From: Actinomycetes bacterium
Lineage (GTDB): Bacteria > Actinomycetota > Actinomycetes > Mycobacteriales > Mycobacteriaceae
Assembly (NCBI GenBank): GCA_023415515.1
Contig: JAEZKH010000228.1
Location: 1-23,232, forward strand
Length of the DNA stretch: 23,232 bases
Direction: 5' to 3'
The notes below the pieces were generated by a model. That model saw only the letters and a program-made list of their open reading frames with translations, did no database searches and was not told the origin of the DNA. Shown here one piece after another: positions 14,224 to 21,321 of this stretch. The number at the start of each line of letters is the position of its first letter. Position 1 is the stretch's first letter. Both the position numbers and the translations under genes were made by a program.

Positions 14224-14834
14224 AGTGCGCCTTTGGTCGACGGTATACCGGTCACCCTCGGGTCGGGTTCGACGGCTTGCCGCAGTGCGCGGGCGACAGC
14301 CTTGTACTGCGCCTCGGTGATGTGGTGGGGATCGCGCCCGTAGAGCGTGCGAACGTGCAGCGCTATCCGCGCGTTCATCGCGATCGTCTCGAACACGTGC
14401 CGGTTGATGACGGTGTGATACGGCACCTCGGATCCGGCAATGGTGCTGTGCAGCATGTGATCCGGTTCTCCGCTGTGCACGCAGTACGGTCGCCCGGACA
14501 CATCGACCGCGGCGTGGGCAAGCGTTTCGTCCATCGGGATGAACGCATCGCCGAACCGGCGAATGCCCTTCTTGTCGCCCAGCGCCTCTCGCAGTGCCTG
14601 GCCGAACACGATCGCCGTGTCCTCGATCGTGTGGTGTCCCTCGATGTCGACGTCGCCCGTGGCGCGCACCGTCAGGTCGAAGCTGGCGTGGCTGCCGAGT
14701 GCGGTCAGCATGTGGTCGTAAAAGGGCACGCCGGTGGAGATGTCGACGGTTCCTGCGCCGTCGAGGTCGAGTTCCACGACGATGTCGGACTCCTTGGTCG
14801 TGCGTTCGACCCTGGCGCGACGGTTGATGGTCAC
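14220..14834 (-). CDS. hisB: Imidazoleglycerol-phosphate dehydratase
   Basis: HisB removes water from imidazole glycerol phosphate to give imidazole acetol phosphate. The 204-residue, dehydratase-only form (no phosphatase domain) carries the manganese-site motifs FYDHMLTALGSHA (H41, H49), EGHHTIED (65-72) and, near the end, DPHHITEAQYKA. I chose the GTG at 14834 because it overlaps the hisC stop (GTGA) and begins TINRRARVERTTKES, the usual start. The frame is open further upstream inside hisC, but that stretch is shadow. Because this HisB lacks a phosphatase domain, a separate histidinol-phosphatase is needed. Confidence 0.96.
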   Translation of the reverse strand: MTINRRARVERTTKESDIVVELDLDGAGTVDISTGVPFYDHMLTALGSHASFDLTVRATGDVDIEGHHTIEDTAIVFGQALREALGDKKGIRRFGDAFIPMDETLAHAAVDVSGRPYCVHSGEPDHMLHSTIAGSEVPYHTVINRHVFETIAMNARIALHVRTLYGRDPHHITEAQYKAVARALRQAVEPDPRVTGIPSTKGAL

Positions 14835-15937
14835 TGTGCTCCTATTCGTGCGCTGGCGGTCAGCAGCGCGTCGTTCTCGTCGGCAAGGCCGATGGTGGCT
14901 CGCAGATATCCGGCGATGCCCACGTCGCGGATGAGGACACCCGAATCCAGATATCGCTGCCACGCCGCGGGGGCGTCGGCGAACTCGCCGAACATGATGA
15001 AGTTCGCGTCGCTGGGGATGACGCGGAAACCCATGCCGGTCAACGCTTCGGTGACACGGTCGCGTTCGGCGACCAGCGTAGCGACGCTGCCCAGGGTGTC
15101 CTCGGCGTGGCGAAGCGCGGCGCGCGCGGCGGCCTGGGTGATCGACGACAGGTGATACGGCAAGCGGACCAGCAGCATCGCGTCTGTCACGGCGGGTGCG
15201 GCGATCAGGTATCCGAGTCGTCCGCCTGCGAATGCGAACGCCTTGCTCATCGTGCGGGTGACGACGAGCTTGGTCGGGAAGTCGCCGATCAGATTCACCG
15301 CGCTCGGCTGCGAGGAGAATTCACCGTAGGCCTCGTCGAGGATCAAGACGCCGCCCGCCATCGCTTCCAGCAACCGGCGCAGATCGTCGAGCGAAACACT
15401 CTGGCCCGACGGATTGTTCGGACTCGCGACGAACACGATGTCGGGGTTGCGTTCCTTGATGGCATGCACCGCCACCTCGGTGTCGAGGCTGAAATCGTCG
15501 GCGCGGGCGGCGACCAGCCATTCGGTCTGCGTGCCGTCGGCGATGATCGGATGCATCGAGTAGGACGGAACGAACCCGATCGCGCTGCGGCCCGGTCCCC
15601 CGAACGCCTGCAGCAGTTGCTGCAGGATCTCGTTGGAACCGTTGGCTGCCCACACGTTCTCCATGCCGAGTTCGACGCCGGTCTGCGCCGAGAGGTACGC
15701 CGCAAGGTCGGTGCGCAGTGCCACGGCATCCCGGTCGGGGTAGCGGTGCAGTTCAGCCGCCACCGCGCGGACCGAGTCGGCGACGTCATCGATCAGCGCC
15801 TGCGTCGGAGGATGCGGGTTCTCATTGGTGTTGAGCCGCACTGGAACTGCGAGCTGAGGCGCGCCGTAGGGGGACTTGCCGCGCAGGTCCTCGCGCAACG
15901 GGAGTTCCGCCAGCGTCACGTTGTCACCGAGCGTCAC
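14831..15937 (-). CDS. hisC: Histidinol-phosphate aminotransferase
   Basis: A PLP enzyme that transaminates imidazole acetol phosphate with glutamate. The 368-residue fold-type I protein shows N174 in ASPNNPSG, D201 and Y204 in LDEAYGEF, the Schiff-base lysine K232 in RTMSKAFAFAGGRLGY, and R240. The N-terminal LNTNENPHPP substrate segment is present. The GTG at 15937 overlaps the hisD stop (GTGA), the first of three successive GTGA links. Confidence 0.97.
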   Translation of the reverse strand: MTLGDNVTLAELPLREDLRGKSPYGAPQLAVPVRLNTNENPHPPTQALIDDVADSVRAVAAELHRYPDRDAVALRTDLAAYLSAQTGVELGMENVWAANGSNEILQQLLQAFGGPGRSAIGFVPSYSMHPIIADGTQTEWLVAARADDFSLDTEVAVHAIKERNPDIVFVASPNNPSGQSVSLDDLRRLLEAMAGGVLILDEAYGEFSSQPSAVNLIGDFPTKLVVTRTMSKAFAFAGGRLGYLIAAPAVTDAMLLVRLPYHLSSITQAAARAALRHAEDTLGSVATLVAERDRVTEALTGMGFRVIPSDANFIMFGEFADAPAAWQRYLDSGVLIRDVGIAGYLRATIGLADENDALLTASARIGAQ

Positions 15938-17268
15938 GTTTCGAACCTCCGCCGCACGGCCTCACCGTGCGAGGGAAGGTTCTCGGCCTCGGCGAGCGTG
16001 ATCACATATCCCGAGACGTCCTTGAGCGCCGCCTCGTCGTAGTCCACGACGTGGATTCCGCGCAGGAACGTTTGCACCGAGAGTCCGCTGGAGTGCCGCG
16101 CGCAGCCGGCGGTGGGCAACACGTGATTGGAGCCCGCGCAGTAGTCGCCGAGGCTCACCGGCGAGTAAGGCCCGACGAAGACAGCTCCCGCCGAACGGAT
16201 CCGGCCGGCCACCTCGCGGGCGTCGGCGGTCTGGATCTCGAGGTGTTCGGCGGCGTATGCGTTGACCGTCTTGATTCCGGCGTCGATGTCGTCGACGAGC
16301 ACGATCGCCGACTGCCGGCCGGTCAGCGCCGTGGTCACGCGGTCACGGTGCACGGTGGTCTGCAGTTGAATCGCGAGTTCGCGATCCGTCGCGTCTGCGA
16401 GCGCGGCGCTCGGTGTGACCAGAACGCTGGCGGCCATCTCGTCGTGCTCGGCCTGACTGATGAGATCGGCGGCCACGTGTACCGGGTCGGCGGTGTGGTC
16501 GGCGAGTATCGCGATCTCGGTCGGGCCTGCCTCGGCGTCGATTCCGATCAGCGAACGGCAGATCCGCTTGGCTGCGGTGACGTAGATGTTGCCCGGCCCG
16601 GTGACCATGTCGACCGGTGCGAGTTCCGCACCGTCGGTGTCGGTTCCCCCATACGCCAGCAGGGCGACAGCCTGGGCGCCCCCGACGGCCCACACCTCGT
16701 CGACGCCGAGGAGGTGCGCGGCGGCCAGGATGGTGGGGTGCGGCAGTCCGCCGAACTCCGCCTGGGGTGGGCTCGCGATGACCAGTGAGTCCACCCCTGC
16801 GGTCTGGGCGGGCACGACGTTCATCACGACGCTGGACGGGTAGACCGCGTTGCCGCCGGGGACATACAGGCCGACGCGCTCGACGGGCACCCAGCGTTCG
16901 GTCACGGTGGCACCGGGCGCCAGCGTGGTCGTGGTGTCGGTTCGGCGCTGGTCGGCGTGCACGATGCGGGTGCGGTCGATCGCCAGCTCCAGGGCGGTGC
17001 GGACGTCCGACGGCAGCCCGACGAGCGCATTCTGCAGCTCGGCAGCGGGCACGCGGACCGCAGCGGGCCGCGCGGCGTCGAAGGATTCGCCGAACTCGAG
17101 GGCCGCCGCCGCGCCGCGGGCGGCTACGGCGTCGACGATGGGGCGGACCTTGGGAACCACCGCGTCGACGTCCACGCCGCCGCGCGGCAGTACCGCCCGC
17201 AACCGTGCCGCCGACAGGTCGGCGCCGCGCAGATCGATGCGGGCCATGCGGGACGACGTTGCATTCAC
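15934..17268 (-). CDS. hisD: Histidinol dehydrogenase
   Basis: HisD performs the last two oxidations of histidine synthesis, histidinol to histidine, with NAD and zinc. In the 444-residue product the zinc ligands are Q272 and H275 (SQAEHDE), D375 (GDYCAGSNH) and H434 (PSHGEAV), and the catalytic pair is E341/H342 (AAEHLEIQT). PVERVGLYVPGGNAVYPSS and TGPGNIYV are family signatures. The start is GTG at 17268. An ATG at 17247 giving MARIDLRG is close to the tuberculosis start and equally possible; neither has a good ribosome site. It is the first gene of the his operon. Confidence 0.96.
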   Translation of the reverse strand: MNATSSRMARIDLRGADLSAARLRAVLPRGGVDVDAVVPKVRPIVDAVAARGAAAALEFGESFDAARPAAVRVPAAELQNALVGLPSDVRTALELAIDRTRIVHADQRRTDTTTTLAPGATVTERWVPVERVGLYVPGGNAVYPSSVVMNVVPAQTAGVDSLVIASPPQAEFGGLPHPTILAAAHLLGVDEVWAVGGAQAVALLAYGGTDTDGAELAPVDMVTGPGNIYVTAAKRICRSLIGIDAEAGPTEIAILADHTADPVHVAADLISQAEHDEMAASVLVTPSAALADATDRELAIQLQTTVHRDRVTTALTGRQSAIVLVDDIDAGIKTVNAYAAEHLEIQTADAREVAGRIRSAGAVFVGPYSPVSLGDYCAGSNHVLPTAGCARHSSGLSVQTFLRGIHVVDYDEAALKDVSGYVITLAEAENLPSHGEAVRRRFET

Positions 17269-17274
17269 GCGTCC

Positions 17275-17280
17275 ATTGTC
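17275..17280 (-). promoter_or_regulatory. Weak candidate -10 for hisD
   Basis: GACAAT on the minus strand ends six bases before the GTG at 17268, the spacing of a leaderless transcript. It departs from TANNNT in the first base and has no clear -35, so this is tentative. If true it favours the GTG start. Confidence 0.25.
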
Positions 17281-17313
17281 CCAGAACAGACCAAATCGAT
17301 AACGTCGCGGCAG

Positions 17314-17349
17314 CCTGCGCTGCGTCGCAGGTCAGCGCATGCGTGCGCT
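17314..17349 (-). terminator. Two tandem hairpins upstream of hisD
   Basis: AGCGCA/TGCGCT (17334-17339 with 17344-17349) and CCTGCG/CGCAGG (17314-17319 with 17326-17331) form two six-bp stems directly after the upstream gene's stop. No T-run follows. By position they could end that transcript before the his operon. Confidence 0.35.
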
Positions 17350-17834
17350 CACTTGCAGAGTTCGGTGAGCCTCGCGTTGGCCTCGTCGGCCTGCTTCAGC
17401 CGCGCAGCCTGGCCCGGATCGGAGTTCGGGATGCCCGCGGTGGACCGTGCGCCGATGTCCATCAAGTTGTTGGCGAACTTGCGGATCTCATCCGCCAGTT
17501 CGGGCGGGGTACCGGGCTGAAGCCGGGCGAGAAGGTATTGGCCGCCGTCATAGAGCGCCAGGCGCGCATTGGCCGCCACCGCCATCGAACCGGTGACATC
17601 CTCTGGACCGCCGGGCGGCTGCAGGTTCGTGTTGATCTGTACACCGCTGCGGATCACGTTGAACGCCTCACAGATGCTGCCCTTCGGGTCGTCGGTGGCG
17701 GTGCCGGTGAAGACCTGCCCCTCGGTGGACGGCTTGCTCACCAGCGCCCACACCGCCAGACCGGCGGCGACGAGCGCAACGACGAGCGCCGCGACGGAAA
17801 CGATGAAACCCCTTGAAGACCCTGTGTCAGCCAT
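17349..17834 (-). CDS. Conserved-looking membrane-anchored protein of unknown function
   Basis: A 161-residue protein I cannot name. Residues 1-9 are polar, 10-32 form one strong hydrophobic span, and the rest is a hydrophilic domain probably outside the membrane. That domain has just two cysteines, C55 (GSICEAF) and C160 (ELCK), placed to form a disulfide joining its ends. Segments such as AANARLALYDGGQYLLARL and PPELADEIRKFANN look helical. The layout is like other small mycobacterial envelope proteins with a single anchor. The ATG at 17834 is supported by a good -10 six bases upstream. It is separated from hisD by 80 bases and from the divergent reductase by 108 bases. Confidence 0.75.
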   Translation of the reverse strand: MADTGSSRGFIVSVAALVVALVAAGLAVWALVSKPSTEGQVFTGTATDDPKGSICEAFNVIRSGVQINTNLQPPGGPEDVTGSMAVAANARLALYDGGQYLLARLQPGTPPELADEIRKFANNLMDIGARSTAGIPNSDPGQAARLKQADEANARLTELCK

Positions 17835-17840
17835 GCGCGG

Positions 17841-17868
17841 ATAGTAGCGGCGATTTGCTCCGCGTCAG
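17841..17868 (-). promoter_or_regulatory. Promoter of the 161-residue membrane protein, leaderless
   Basis: On the minus strand TACTAT (17846-17841) fits TANNNT and ends six bases before the ATG. CTGACG (17868-17863) is a four-of-six match to TTGACA at a 16-base spacing. No Shine-Dalgarno is present, so translation from a leaderless message is predicted. Confidence 0.55.
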
Positions 17869-17928
17869 CGAGGTTGCGTTCGCCACGCCGTATTCGGCGC
17901 AGCCGCTTCTCAGGGGCCCGCTCTTGCG

Positions 17929-17934
17929 TATCGT
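17929..17934 (+). promoter_or_regulatory. Candidate -10 of the deazaflavin-type reductase gene
   Basis: TATCGT fits TANNNT and ends eight bases before the ATG at 17943, again predicting a leaderless or nearly leaderless transcript. There is no obvious -35. Confidence 0.4.
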
Positions 17935-17942
17935 CGAAATCC

Positions 17943-18353
17943 ATGGCCGCAAAGGATCACCCGAACAATGCGCCCGGCGTCCCGATGGTCTATCCGCCCG
18001 CCTTCGAGCGCCTGCAGATCAAGTACATGAATCCGCTGGTCAAACGGATTGCCCGGGTCACGCCGGGGGTCGCGAAGATCCAGCATCGGGGCCGCAGGTC
18101 CGGTAAACGCTACGAGACCGTGGTCACGCCGTTCCGGAAGGGTCGCACGCTGGCGATCGTGTTGGGGCACGGCAAGACCGACTGGGTGAAGAACGTTCTC
18201 GCCGCAGACGAGGCCGACGTCGTCTTCGGCTCGCGCACAGTGCACATCGTCAACCCGCGGATCGTGCCTGCCGGCGGCAACGCAGACGGTCTGCCGCTCA
18301 TGGCCCGGGTGCAGTCGCGAAAAATGGGAGTGCTCGTCGCCGACATCGCGTGA
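17943..18353 (+). CDS. Deazaflavin (F420)-dependent nitroreductase-family protein
   Basis: A 136-residue small split-beta-barrel protein of the DDN superfamily (TIGR00026/PF04075 type), common in mycobacteria. Visible family features are IQHRGRRSGKRYETVVTPF (46-64), matching the G-R-x-S-G-K-x-R cofactor-phosphate loop, GHGKTDWVKNVLAADEADV (75-93) with the conserved W and N, and the NPR motif (104-106). Members may bind F420, flavin or haem, so the cofactor is inferred. The ATG at 17943 is chosen; the frame continues upstream without family features. LysE follows 12 bases later, so the two may share a transcript. Confidence 0.85.
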   Translation: MAAKDHPNNAPGVPMVYPPAFERLQIKYMNPLVKRIARVTPGVAKIQHRGRRSGKRYETVVTPFRKGRTLAIVLGHGKTDWVKNVLAADEADVVFGSRTVHIVNPRIVPAGGNADGLPLMARVQSRKMGVLVADIA

Positions 18354-18365
18354 CACACTCATCCG

Positions 18366-19004
18366 ATGGCATGGAGCGTGTGGCTGGCGTTCGTCGGCGC
18401 AGCGATCGCGATCGCGGTCTCCCCTGGCGCGGGCGCCATCCAATCGATGGCCACCGGCCTGACCCACGGGGTGCGGCGCGGTTATTGGAGCATCCTGGGC
18501 CTGGAGATCGGCCTGATGCTGCAATTGGCCCTGGTGGCGGCCGGTCTCGGCGCGGTCGTGACAAACTCCGTCCTCGCCTTCAACGTGATCAAGTGGATCG
18601 GCGTGGTCTATCTGGTCTATCTGGCTGTTCGACAATGGCGAACGGCCACAGTCGACCTGCGTGAGCAGGTGGGCAGAGCGACGGACGGCGGCAGGCTGTC
18701 GCTGGTCGTGCGCGGCTTTCTGGTCAACGCCACCAACCCCAAGGGATTGGTGTTCTTCCTCGCCGTGCTGCCGCAGTTCGTCGTGCCGACGGCACCGCTG
18801 ATGCCGCAGTATCTGGCGATCGGCGCGACGATGGTCGCCGTCGACCTGGTCGTGATGGGTCTCTACACCGCATTGGCGGTCAGGTTGCTGGCGCTGATGC
18901 ACACGCCGCGCAAGCAGACACTGGTCAACCGGGTGTTCTCCGGGTTGTTCGCCGCGGCCGCCGTGGTGCTCTCCCTGGTGCGGCGCGGCCCACTCACTGC
19001 GTGA
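18366..19004 (+). CDS. LysE/RhtB-family amino-acid exporter
   Basis: A 212-residue inner-membrane protein with about six hydrophobic spans. The N-terminal AIAVSPGAGAIQSMATGLTHG carries the family's S-P-G-x-G motif. The central GFLVNATNPKGLVFFLAVLPQF is the second signature (N-P-K). Such proteins export amino acids or related small molecules by proton exchange; the substrate is not predictable. Its 3' end overlaps the broken dehydrogenase's 3' end by 11 bases on the opposite strand. Confidence 0.92.
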   Translation: MAWSVWLAFVGAAIAIAVSPGAGAIQSMATGLTHGVRRGYWSILGLEIGLMLQLALVAAGLGAVVTNSVLAFNVIKWIGVVYLVYLAVRQWRTATVDLREQVGRATDGGRLSLVVRGFLVNATNPKGLVFFLAVLPQFVVPTAPLMPQYLAIGATMVAVDLVVMGLYTALAVRLLALMHTPRKQTLVNRVFSGLFAAAAVVLSLVRRGPLTA

Positions 19005-19815
19005 AGACGGTCTTGCCGGTCATCGTCCCCCAGACCGACGGCGCCTCCTCGAACGGTGCGACGCGGTCCACCACCGGGGACAGATCTGTTGTCGCAGAAA
19101 GCATTTCGAGAATCTTCGGAATGACTGCCCTGGCATTGACGCGGCCGGTGACGAAGCGAACCCCTCTGGTGTACATCGGCAGCAACGGCATCTGCACCCC
19201 GTCGCTGAAGTAGATGCCCGTGTCGGTGCAGACTCCGTCGGGCCACGTCGCGCGCAGTGTGGCGGTCAGCATCGCGGGCTGCATCGAGGTGTGCACGGTC
19301 ACCGGGTAGGGCTCCCATGTTCTGTCGGGTCCAGGGCGGTCGTGTGCCACGGCGCCGAGTTTCTCGGCCGAACGCGGCGGCGTACAGGCCGATCGACAGC
19401 CGTCCGACCACGAGCACGCGGCGGTCGACCTCGTCGAGCTTTGCGAGTTCGCTCCGGTAGGGGCCGACACCCCGCCAACCGTCGGGAATGTTGTCGGACA
19501 ACGACGCGATCGAAACCGGGTCCACGTGGGCCGGGATCGTCAGCAGCATCGCGTCGGCGAAGGGCACCAGCACCAGGTCCGACATGAAGCCGCCGCCGTC
19601 GAGACCCGCCAGCGGTGCCATGCCGTACATCGCCATCAGCGGAAGCGACGCGCACGATCCCGTCACGCCGCGTCGACAGGCGTTGCACCGACGTCCAGAT
19701 CACAGCAGGCGACCGCGACCGGTCGAACGAGCGCCTGTCGACTGTCGCTGATCTCCGGCTCGGCGGCGGTATGCCACGCGTAACGTCCAGCCTCTTCGAA
19801 CACCAGACGCCTCAT
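18994..19815 (-). pseudogene. Broken zinc-type (MDR) alcohol dehydrogenase, two internal deletions
   Basis: Three fragments of one medium-chain dehydrogenase lie in order. The first (19815 to about 19690) starts at an ATG with an AGAAGGG ribosome site and reads MRRLVFEEAGRY...RPVAVACCDLD, then stops at 19663. The second, in another frame (about 19690 to 19367), reads CNACRRGVTGSCASLPLMAMYG through VLVVGRLSIGLYAAAF. The third returns to the first frame (about 19370 to 18994), from AEKLGAVAHDRPGPDRTWEPYP to TMTGKTVFTQ. Compared with the family as I know it, roughly 50 residues including the GHE zinc/catalytic motif are lost at junction one, and roughly 20 residues of the NAD-binding Rossmann fold at junction two. 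No frame gives an active enzyme. Confidence 0.88.
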
Positions 19816-19849
19816 CCCGCAGCCCTTCTTTAGTGATTGTTCAATTATT

Positions 19850-19867
19850 CTTGAGCGACCGTTCTAG
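19850..19867. promoter_or_regulatory. Candidate TetR operator between the divergent genes
   Basis: An 18-bp imperfect palindrome of pattern CTNGANCGNNCGNTCNAG, 12 of 18 positions symmetric, in an unusually AT-rich gap (19816-19879). It overlaps the tetR -10 (TAGTAT, 19865-19870) and lies upstream of the dehydrogenase start. This fits autoregulation plus repression of the divergent gene. Confidence 0.5.
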
Positions 19868-19870
19868 TAT
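19865..19870 (+). promoter_or_regulatory. Candidate -10 of the tetR gene
   Basis: TAGTAT fits TANNNT and ends nine bases before the ATG at 19880. Only AAGGG directly abuts the ATG, too close to act as a normal ribosome site, so a very short leader is predicted. Confidence 0.45.
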
Positions 19871-19879
19871 TGTCAAGGG

Positions 19880-20458
19880 ATGCCCCGCCCCGACCGCAGC
19901 CGCGGCGCGCTCGTCGACACCGCGGCCCACCTGTTTCGCAGGCAGGGCTATGCGGCCACCGGCGTCAATCAGATCCTCGAGCTCGCCGAGGTCAAGGCCG
20001 GTTCGCTCTACCACCACTTCCCCAACGGAAAGCAGGAACTCGCCGCCGCAGTCGTCGAGTCGGCAGGCGGTGACATCGAGCGACTGCTGCGTCGTTTTCT
20101 CGACAGCGACTCGCCTGTCGCCGACGTCGTCGCCGGATGGATCGACCTGCTCATCGCACAATTGGCGTCAGATGATCGCGACGGCTGTCCGATCGAACCG
20201 ATCGCCACCGAGTCGGTCAACGCCAGCCCGCTGGTGCGCGAAGCGTCCGCCCGCGCTTTCGGGGGGTGGACCGCCGCGGTCGCGGACCGGCTGCGCGCCG
20301 ACGGCTGGCCGGACAGCGATGCGAAGCAGACTGCGCTCGCGGTCATCGCGCTGATCGAAGGCGCCTTGATCCTGTCCCGCATCGCCGGTGATGACGCCGC
20401 GCTGACGTCGGCCAAGGCGGCGGCTGGTGCGCTGCTGCGCCCCGGTCGGCCGGGCTAG
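19880..20458 (+). CDS. TetR-family regulator, LmrA/YxaF-like
   Basis: A 192-residue repressor. Residues 8-50 are the DNA-binding domain, with helix-turn-helix GVNQILELAEVKAGSLYHHF (28-47). The C-terminal half has GCPIEPIATES (about 113-123), a motif I associate with the LmrA/YxaF/QacR-like branch, and a predicted helical ligand pocket. Its divergent partner is the dehydrogenase pseudogene, so it probably once controlled that enzyme. The regulator itself appears intact. The stop shares the palindrome CTAG with the nadC stop on the other strand. Ligand unknown. Confidence 0.9.
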   Translation: MPRPDRSRGALVDTAAHLFRRQGYAATGVNQILELAEVKAGSLYHHFPNGKQELAAAVVESAGGDIERLLRRFLDSDSPVADVVAGWIDLLIAQLASDDRDGCPIEPIATESVNASPLVREASARAFGGWTAAVADRLRADGWPDSDAKQTALAVIALIEGALILSRIAGDDAALTSAKAAAGALLRPGRPG

Positions 20459-21321
20459 AGATCCAGACCGATGTCGAGGACCCGCACCGAGTGCGTGAGT
20501 GCGCCGACCGCCAGGTAGTCGACGCCCGTACCCGCGTATTCGGCGGCAGAATCCAGCGTCAGCCCGCCCGAGGACTCCAGCTTCGTTTCCGGGGCGCGGG
20601 CATCACGGCGCTGCACGGCGATCTGGGTCTGCCACACCGGAAAGTTGTCCAGCAGAACGAGTTCCACTCTTCCCAAGTCTTCGGCCAGTAACTCGTCGAG
20701 TTGTTCCAGCGAGTCGACCTCGACCTCACAGGACAGACCCGGCGCGGCCTCTCTCACCGCCAGAAGCGCGGCGACCACGGAACCGGCCGCGGCGACGTGG
20801 TTGTCCTTGATCAGCGCCGCATCGCCGAGGCCCAGGCGATGGTTGACGCCACCGCCCACCCGAACCGCGTACTTCTGCAATGCCCGCAACCCGGGCAACG
20901 TCTTTCGGGTGTCGCGGATCTTGGCGTGCGTGCCTGCGACCGCGTCGACCCACGCCGCGGTCGCGGTGGCGATGCCCGACAGGTGGCAGATGAGGTTGAG
21001 CATGGTGCGTTCGGCGGTCAGCAGCCCTTGCGTGGGCGCCTCGACGACGAGCACCGCACCGCCCGCATCCAGGCGGGTGCCGTCCTCGACGCGTTCCTTC
21101 ACCGTGTAGCGGTCGGGCCCGATCACCTCGTCGAGCACAAGCAGCGCGACGTCGACCCCGGCGATCACACCCGCTTCCCTGGTCACCATCGACGCCGTCG
21201 TGATGGCGTCGACGGGTACGGTCGCACGCGTGGTCACGTCGGGGCCGTAACGCAGATCCTCCTCCAACGCGCTGGCGATCACTCTGCGAGCTTCGGTGAG
21301 CTCGTCGGCGTTCATTTCCAT
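20455..21321 (-). CDS. nadC: Nicotinate-nucleotide pyrophosphorylase (quinolinate phosphoribosyltransferase)
   Basis: NadC joins quinolinate to PRPP with loss of CO2, forming nicotinate mononucleotide. The 288-residue product has R105, R139-K140 (DTRKTLPGLR), H161 (GGGVNHRLGLGD), K172 (LIKDNH) and E201 (EVEVDSLEQ), matching known QAPRTase active-site residues. I chose the ATG at 21321 because it overlaps the nadB stop (TGATG) and keeps the residue numbering of the tuberculosis enzyme as I remember it. An ATG two codons later (21315) is also possible. It is the last gene of the nad operon, and its stop shares CTAG with the convergent tetR. Confidence 0.96.
   Translation of the reverse strand: MEMNADELTEARRVIASALEEDLRYGPDVTTRATVPVDAITTASMVTREAGVIAGVDVALLVLDEVIGPDRYTVKERVEDGTRLDAGGAVLVVEAPTQGLLTAERTMLNLICHLSGIATATAAWVDAVAGTHAKIRDTRKTLPGLRALQKYAVRVGGGVNHRLGLGDAALIKDNHVAAAGSVVAALLAVREAAPGLSCEVEVDSLEQLDELLAEDLGRVELVLLDNFPVWQTQIAVQRRDARAPETKLESSGGLTLDSAAEYAGTGVDYLAVGALTHSVRVLDIGLDL

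Noticed and set aside
18863..19666. A single intact 267-residue protein over the dehydrogenase region
   Set aside because: Only its first third reads as dehydrogenase; the remainder is out of frame with the conserved C-terminal fragment and runs antisense through the LysE gene.
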